Source of the DNA: Gemmatimonadaceae bacterium | GTDB taxonomy: Bacteria; Gemmatimonadota; Gemmatimonadetes; Gemmatimonadales; Gemmatimonadaceae | Direction: 5' to 3' | Assembly: GCA_035533015.1 (NCBI GenBank) | Contig: DATLUQ010000014.1 | Coordinates: 1 to 36,489 of the forward strand | Length of the DNA: 36,489 nucleotides | Shown here: positions 31,887 to 36,489 of the stretch, one piece after another | How the letters are laid out: every line of letters begins with the position of its first letter | Position numbering within the stretch: position 1 is the first letter of the stretch | Program-made: the position numbers and the translations under genes | Notes under the pieces: model-generated | The model's database searches: none | What the model was told of the DNA's origin: nothing | Seen by the model: only the letters and a program-made list of their open reading frames with translations

Positions 31887-33604
31887 CAGTACCGATTCAG
31901 CGAGACAGCACCGAACAGGTGGAGCTGCCGGACCTCCCGTTTCCCAAAGCTCCAGTTGAGGAGTTGTTGCGCACGTTCGTGAAGGCGGCCCGCGCTCACC
32001 AGTTGTACCTGCCCAACAATCCGATCTACAAGGCCGCCATCGACACCGTGCGCAACGCGTTCGCGCCGGTGTGGGCCGAGACGGATGACGTCGTGCTGAC
32101 GTTCACGGAGTTGGAGATCCAGTGGCACGGGCATCCGGTGCTGCAGGAGAGCACCAAGTCCGGCGACAGCCTCCCCTGGCTGTTCTACAAGGACGGGGTG
32201 CGCGAGATCACGATCACCAAGGGCTTCGAGCAGGACGAATTGGTGAAGCTGTTGACCATCCTGCAACGGGTGCGGAAGGCGTCGCCCGATGAGGACGATC
32301 TGCTGACCCTGCTCTGGGAGCAGGACTTCGTCCATCTCCATTACCGCTACATCGACCTCGGGTTGGACCCCGCCGACCCGCTGGCGGACGGGGGCGCGCC
32401 GCCGCGTCCGGTCTCGCCCGAAGAGGTGCGCACCGCAAACGCCGGCAATTCCGACGAGTTCACGGACGAGTCCATGGCGGGGCTCGTCAACATGGCCGAC
32501 TTCGATTCCACCCTGTACTTCCTGGACGACAAAGAGATCGAGTACCTGCAGTTCGAGATCGAACGGGAGTACGCCGCCGACCTGCGGCGGTCGGTGGCGT
32601 CCAGCCTGTTCGACATCTACGAATCGCAGCCCGACCCCGCCATCCGCGCCGAGGTGTGCGATCTGGTCGAGACGCTCATGATCTACATGCTGGCCGGCGG
32701 CCACCTGCGGACGGTTGCGTACCTGTTGCGCGAGTCGCAGGTCGCCGCGGAGCGGGCGCGCGAGATCACGCCGGAGCAGCGCGAACGTCTGGGCCAGATT
32801 CCGGCGCGGCTGAGCCATCCGGAACCCATCGGCCAGCTGCTGCAGGCGCTCGACGAGAGCACCGATCTGCCGCCGATCGACGAACTCACTGAGCTGTTCG
32901 AGCAGTTGCGCCCGACGGCCCTGGGGGCCCTGTTCTCGTGGATGGGGAGACTGCAGAACCTGCGGCTCGGCCCGCTGCTCGAGCAGGCAGCCGCTCGACT
33001 GACCGCAACCAACACCGCGGAACTGGTGAAGCTCATCCAGTCCGACGAGCGCGCGGTATCGCTGGAGGCGGTGCGTCGCTGCGGCGCGCTCAAGCTCCAG
33101 GCCGGCGTGGCGGCCATCGGACGAGTGATGGCCAACGCCGATCCCGAACTGCGGCTGGCCTGTGCCCAGGCGCTGGGGGAGATCGGCTCGGCTGGCGCCC
33201 TACAGACGCTGGAGCCATGGGTGGCGGCCGGCGACCGCGATACGCGGGTGCAGACGGTGAGAATGCTCGCGGCGCGAGGGTACCGCCCGGTGCAGGGGCG
33301 CGTCGAGGCCGCCGTCAAGGGCAAGGCGCTGCGCGACGCCGACCTCACCGAGAAGGTGGCGTTCTTCGAGGCGTACGGGCAGTTGAGCGGCGCTTCGGCG
33401 GTGCCGTACCTGGATGGGATCCTGAACGGCAAGGGATTCTTCGGCCGGCGTGATGACTCGGAAATTCGGGCGTGCGCGGCGATGGCGCTCGGTCGCATCA
33501 ACTCCCATGAGGCGGAGCAGGCGCTGCGCAAGGCAGGGTGGTCGGAGAAAGACGTCGTAGTGCGCAACGCGGTGAACAAGGCGTTACGCGGAGTGGGGGA
33601 ATGA
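31883..33604 (+). CDS. HEAT-repeat protein with N-terminal domain shared with the next gene
   Basis: A 573-aa soluble protein of unknown function. Residues about 26-130 form an alpha/beta domain ([20 protein letters not shown], later [10 protein letters not shown], then [11 protein letters not shown]) that resembles the N-terminal region of the next gene. Residues about 130-300 contain acidic segments and long helices. From about 370 to the end there are HEAT/PBS-lyase-type helical repeats ([58 protein letters not shown]), usually used to bind proteins. The start GTG 31883 overlaps the trpB stop (GTGA), and the stop overlaps the HD-GYP gene (ATGA), so it is coupled to tryptophan synthesis. 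Probable scaffold; no enzyme motif is seen. Confidence 0.87.
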   Translation: MTVPIQRDSTEQVELPDLPFPKAPVEELLRTFVKAARAHQLYLPNNPIYKAAIDTVRNAFAPVWAETDDVVLTFTELEIQWHGHPVLQESTKSGDSLPWLFYKDGVREITITKGFEQDELVKLLTILQRVRKASPDEDDLLTLLWEQDFVHLHYRYIDLGLDPADPLADGGAPPRPVSPEEVRTANAGNSDEFTDESMAGLVNMADFDSTLYFLDDKEIEYLQFEIEREYAADLRRSVASSLFDIYESQPDPAIRAEVCDLVETLMIYMLAGGHLRTVAYLLRESQVAAERAREITPEQRERLGQIPARLSHPEPIGQLLQALDESTDLPPIDELTELFEQLRPTALGALFSWMGRLQNLRLGPLLEQAAARLTATNTAELVKLIQSDERAVSLEAVRRCGALKLQAGVAAIGRVMANADPELRLACAQALGEIGSAGALQTLEPWVAAGDRDTRVQTVRMLAARGYRPVQGRVEAAVKGKALRDADLTEKVAFFEAYGQLSGASAVPYLDGILNGKGFFGRRDDSEIRACAAMALGRINSHEAEQALRKAGWSEKDVVVRNAVNKALRGVGE

Positions 33605-35124
33605 CCGGCGATCCGTCGCGCGAGGCGCCCCCGCCGGGCGCGGGTTCCAGCCAGACGTTGGCCCGCGCCTCGATGCGGACGTCCACGTCGGCCTCGGACG
33701 GGGAGCGCAGCGAGGACTCGTTCATCCGCCGCACTGGGCGCGAGTTGGTACGCGACCTGTACGCTGCGCTGCGCGCCATGAAGCTCTACCCAGTGGAGAA
33801 CGCCGCGGTGCAGAAATCGCTCGCCGAGCTCACGGCGCGCTGTGGCGAACTGCTCAAGCCGGAGCAGGAGCTGCAGATCCGTGCCTCGGGAGAGTTCATC
33901 TTCATCAATTCGACGCGGTTGCGGATCGACCTCGACAACTACGCGAGCTTCAGCCGCGTCCTGTCGATCTTCCGCAGAAACGGCGTGGGCTCCGTGCAGG
34001 TGCACGAGGGAGCCCGTTCGCGGGATTGGATGATCCTGCTCTCGCTGCTACAGGCCGATTCGACCGACCCGCCGGACGAGCGCCTGCCGGAACTGTCAGC
34101 CAAGCTGGAGAGCGCCGGCGTCACGGCGCTCACGCTCGGCGGGCCCACGCAGCAGGCGAGCGGCGATGTCGAGCGGGCCAAGGAACGCGCCAAGCGGACG
34201 TATTCGCAGTCCGTCGTGGTGGCCAAGGACCTGATGACGTCGGTGCGCATGGGCAAGAGCCCGAACATCAAGAAGATCAAACGAGTCGTGCAGGGCATCG
34301 TGGACGAGATCCTCAACGAGGAGACGTCGCTCATCGGCCTGACGACGATCCGCGACTACGACGAATACACGTTCTCGCATTGCGTCAACGTCTGCATCTT
34401 CGCCGTGGCCATTGGCAAGCGCCTGGGGTTGAGCAAAGGGCAGCTCTACGACCTCGGACTCGCGGCGCTGTTCCACGATATCGGCAAGCAGCGCGTGCCG
34501 GCAGAGGTGCTCAACAAGTCAACCGGCCTCACCGACGACGAGTGGCGGGCCATTGCCGCCCATCCGTGGCTCGGCGTGCTGGCGCTGTTTCAGGTGCGCG
34601 GGCAGCAGGAGTTCCCGTACCGGTCGATGGTCGTGGCGATGGAGCACCATATGAAGGTCGACCTCACGGGGTATCCGCGGCCCATTCGTCCGCGCAAGAT
34701 GAGCATGTACAGCAAGATCGTTGCGGTGGCCGACGGTTTCGACGCCGCCACGTCCCGGCGGTCGTACCAGACCACGCCCCTGAACCCGGCGGCCGTCGTA
34801 CAGGAAATGCGCGACAATCCGCGCCGCGGCATGGACCCGGTGCTGGTGAAGGCATTCGTCAACCTCACGGGCATCTATCCCGTGGGCACGCTCGTCGTGC
34901 TCGACACGTATGAACTCGGCCTGGTGCACGCGGTCAGTCCACTGCAGGACATGCTGTCGCGCCCGATCGTGCGCGTGATCGGCGACGCGATGGGGAACCT
35001 GATGCACCCGGGAGAGTTGATCGATCTCGCCGAGCGCGACGCGGAAGGCACCTTCAGGCGCACGATCATCAGGACCGAGAACCCGGAGCGCTACGGAATT
35101 CGTGTCGGTGACTATTTCGTCTGA
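33601..35124 (+). CDS. HD-GYP-like phosphohydrolase with degenerate GYP motif
   Basis: A 507-aa protein. Residues 1-45 are a disordered Ser/Pro-rich segment. Residues about 48-150 are the domain shared with the HEAT-repeat gene (LVRDLYAALRAMKLYPVENA, RNGVGSVQVHEG). Residues about 255-420 are an HD-GYP domain: His260 in FSHCVNV, His292-Asp293 in HDIGK, then His349-His350 and GYP at 357-359. HD-GYP proteins hydrolyse cyclic di-GMP. In the motif HHExxDGxGYP the Glu is Met351 and the Gly after Asp354 is Leu355, while both His, the Asp and GYP are kept, so full activity is doubtful. There is no receiver or membrane domain. The ATG overlaps the HEAT-gene stop, and the 3' end overlaps trpA by 23 bases. 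Confidence 0.9.
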   Translation: MTGDPSREAPPPGAGSSQTLARASMRTSTSASDGERSEDSFIRRTGRELVRDLYAALRAMKLYPVENAAVQKSLAELTARCGELLKPEQELQIRASGEFIFINSTRLRIDLDNYASFSRVLSIFRRNGVGSVQVHEGARSRDWMILLSLLQADSTDPPDERLPELSAKLESAGVTALTLGGPTQQASGDVERAKERAKRTYSQSVVVAKDLMTSVRMGKSPNIKKIKRVVQGIVDEILNEETSLIGLTTIRDYDEYTFSHCVNVCIFAVAIGKRLGLSKGQLYDLGLAALFHDIGKQRVPAEVLNKSTGLTDDEWRAIAAHPWLGVLALFQVRGQQEFPYRSMVVAMEHHMKVDLTGYPRPIRPRKMSMYSKIVAVADGFDAATSRRSYQTTPLNPAAVVQEMRDNPRRGMDPVLVKAFVNLTGIYPVGTLVVLDTYELGLVHAVSPLQDMLSRPIVRVIGDAMGNLMHPGELIDLAERDAEGTFRRTIIRTENPERYGIRVGDYFV

Positions 35125-35893
35125 AGCCGTCGGCGCACGGTTCGCCGCGCTCGCCGCGCAGGGCCGCAAAGCCTTCGTGCCCTACGTGACCGCCGGCCAT
35201 CCCGACCGAGAGCGGTCGGTGGCGCTGCTCCAGGGTCTGGAAGCGGCGGGGGCCGACGTGCTCGAAGTGGGCGTGCCCTTCTCCGACCCCCTGGCCGATG
35301 GAGCGGTGATCCAGGCCAGTTCGCAGCGGGCGCTCACGCTGGGCGTCACCTACGACGCTGTGCTCGACATCATCGCACGCGCCCGCCTCTCAGTTCCCGT
35401 CGTCCTGTTCAGCTACCTGAACCCGATCCTGGCGGCCGGCCCCGATGCCCTGGAGCGGGCCGCGCAAGCGGGCGCGCACGGCATCCTCATCACCGATCTG
35501 CCCGTGGGCGCGGACCCGCAACTCGAACGATGGTTCGGCGCCGGGCCGCTCGCCTTCATCCGGCTGGTCGCGCCGACCACCCCGACCGACCGCATGCGTG
35601 AGATCACGACCCACGGCAGCGGCTTCGTGTATCTGATCAGCCGCCTCGGCGTGACCGGCGTGCGCAGCGACCTCCCACCGGAACTGCCCGAGACGGTGGC
35701 GCGACTGCGCGCGGTGACGTCGCTCCCCATCTACGTGGGGTTCGGCGTGTCCGGTCCGGAGCAGGCGGCGGCGGTGGCGCGGTTGGCCGACGGCGTCGTG
35801 GTGGGCAGCGCGATCGTGCGCGCGGCCGACGAGAGTGTCGACCGCGCGGTCGGGCTGGCCCGGTCGCTGCGGGCCGCCATCGACGCCATCTAG
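35102..35893 (+). CDS. trpA: Tryptophan synthase alpha subunit
   Basis: A 263-aa TIM-barrel subunit that splits indole-3-glycerol phosphate to indole for TrpB. Catalytic Glu55 and Asp66 lie in LEVGVPFSDPLADG, matching Glu49 and Asp60 of E. coli. Further motifs are AFVPYVTAGHPD, GILITDLPV and IYVGFGVSGPEQA. The start is GTG 35102, inside the end of the HD-GYP gene; GTG 35108 is an alternative two codons downstream. GGAG at about 35086 could serve as ribosome site. It is separated from trpB by the two inserted genes. Confidence 0.96.
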   Translation: MSVTISSEAVGARFAALAAQGRKAFVPYVTAGHPDRERSVALLQGLEAAGADVLEVGVPFSDPLADGAVIQASSQRALTLGVTYDAVLDIIARARLSVPVVLFSYLNPILAAGPDALERAAQAGAHGILITDLPVGADPQLERWFGAGPLAFIRLVAPTTPTDRMREITTHGSGFVYLISRLGVTGVRSDLPPELPETVARLRAVTSLPIYVGFGVSGPEQAAAVARLADGVVVGSAIVRAADESVDRAVGLARSLRAAIDAI

Positions 35894-35894
35894 C

Positions 35895-36489
35895 GTGGAG
35901 ACCTTTCTCCGGATCTACGCGCGCACGGTCGGCACGATCGGGATGATCGTGCTCGCCGTGGCCCTGTGGCTCGATCCGCGCTGGCTCACGCAGGGGCGTG
36001 GCATCGCCGTCATCGTCATCGGCGCCACGCTGTTGCGCGTCTACCAGATCCCGCTCACCAAGTACGGAGCGCTGAACCTGCTTGGCGTGCCGGCACTGGC
36101 CGGCACGATCATTCTCGGGGGTCCGGCCGCCGCCGCGGGTCTGTACGTCGGCGTGTTCATTGCCGACCGCGTGGTGCTGCGCAAGCCGCTGGAATCGGCC
36201 TGGATCAACGGGGGGCGCGAGGCGCTGGCCCTGTTGGCGTCCGTGGGGTTCTACGCCTGGGTTTCGCGCCTCACCGACGCCACGGGCACGGCGCTCACGG
36301 CCGACAGCCTTCCGCCGCTCGCGCTGTTCATCTTTGCCTACTTCCTGGCCAGCCGCGCGCTGCTCTATTTCACGCTCGTCTTCCGCGACAAGCTGCTCGA
36401 GGAAGAGAAGTCGTTGATCCTGCGGTACGAGGTGATCGGGTTCGGGGCGGGGGCGATCGCCGTCGCCGTCATCCTCGTCACGGTCAGCG
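35895..36489 (+). CDS. Multi-spanning membrane protein (3' end outside window)
   Basis: From GTG 35895, one base after the trpA stop, an uninterrupted frame runs to the window edge, giving 198 residues beginning METFLRIYARTVGTIG. Hydrophobic stretches at about residues 13-27, 37-50, 60-92, 107-124, 141-163 and 180-198 suggest six or seven membrane helices, with charged loops such as FRDKLLEEEKSLILR between the last two. I do not recognise the family. A membrane sensor region ahead of a cytoplasmic output domain beyond 36489 is possible, but this cannot be seen. No ribosome site is evident; an ATG at residue 17 is a less likely start. Confidence 0.7.
   Translation, partial: METFLRIYARTVGTIGMIVLAVALWLDPRWLTQGRGIAVIVIGATLLRVYQIPLTKYGALNLLGVPALAGTIILGGPAAAAGLYVGVFIADRVVLRKPLESAWINGGREALALLASVGFYAWVSRLTDATGTALTADSLPPLALFIFAYFLASRALLYFTLVFRDKLLEEEKSLILRYEVIGFGAGAIAVAVILVTVS

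Noticed and set aside
1-36489. CRISPR arrays, tRNA or rRNA genes, transposases, phage attachment sites
   Set aside because: Gaps between genes are at most about 140 bases and none shows direct repeats with spacers, a cloverleaf, or terminal repeats with a transposase.

Overview
The window is a dense, high-GC stretch of bacterial chromosome with about 31 protein genes and almost no intergenic DNA. No tRNA, rRNA, CRISPR array, insertion sequence or phage gene is visible. The mix of a Ser/Thr kinase fused to TolB-like and TPR regions, an Fe-S type PurF, a PSD-A type phosphatidylserine decarboxylase, very short intergenic regions and chains of 4-base start/stop overlaps suggests a Gemmatimonadota-like soil or sediment bacterium. 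That placement is inference, because no marker gene was compared.

Layout. (1) 2-1990 (+): 3' part of the kinase/TolB/TPR gene. (2) 6334-2130 (-): form II carbon-monoxide-dehydrogenase-like operon coxS-coxL-coxM-coxG, with a divergent small ABM-domain gene at 6439-6774 (+). (3) 11119-6796 (-): four-gene redox module made of an unrecognised 301-aa protein, a sorbitol/fructose dehydrogenase small-subunit-like protein, a GMC flavoprotein with a probable [3Fe-4S] motif, and a stand-alone VioB-type ferritin-like diiron protein. (4) 14173-11254 (-): envelope operon of a GT4 glycosyltransferase, a polysaccharide deacetylase and a YbhN-type flippase-like protein. (5) 26059-14307 (-): twelve genes in a row, truA, a transaldolase-like gene, htrA, purB, purC, psd, pssA, purS, purQ, a zinc-ribbon gene, purL and purF, nearly all joined by ATGA or GTGA overlaps. 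(6) 26196-36489 (+): a GAF/coiled-coil protein, trpD, then lexA on the opposite strand, then trpC-trpF-trpB, a HEAT-repeat protein, an HD-GYP-like protein, trpA, and the start of a membrane protein cut by the window end.

How the genes work together. Region 5 joins de novo purine synthesis (PurB, C, S, Q, L, F) with phosphatidylethanolamine synthesis (PssA, Psd), tRNA modification and envelope proteolysis, and looks like a growth-linked superoperon. Region 6 makes tryptophan from anthranilate (TrpD, C, F, B, A; trpE and trpG are not in the window), with two probable signalling or scaffold genes inserted between trpB and trpA. Regions 2 and 3 are separate redox modules.

Most interesting candidates: the region 3 redox module, in which a dehydrogenase pair that normally feeds a cytochrome c sits beside a diiron ferritin-like protein with no cytochrome or export signal; the HEAT/HD-GYP pair with a shared N-terminal domain inside the trp operon; and a transaldolase-fold protein that has lost the canonical active-site residues.
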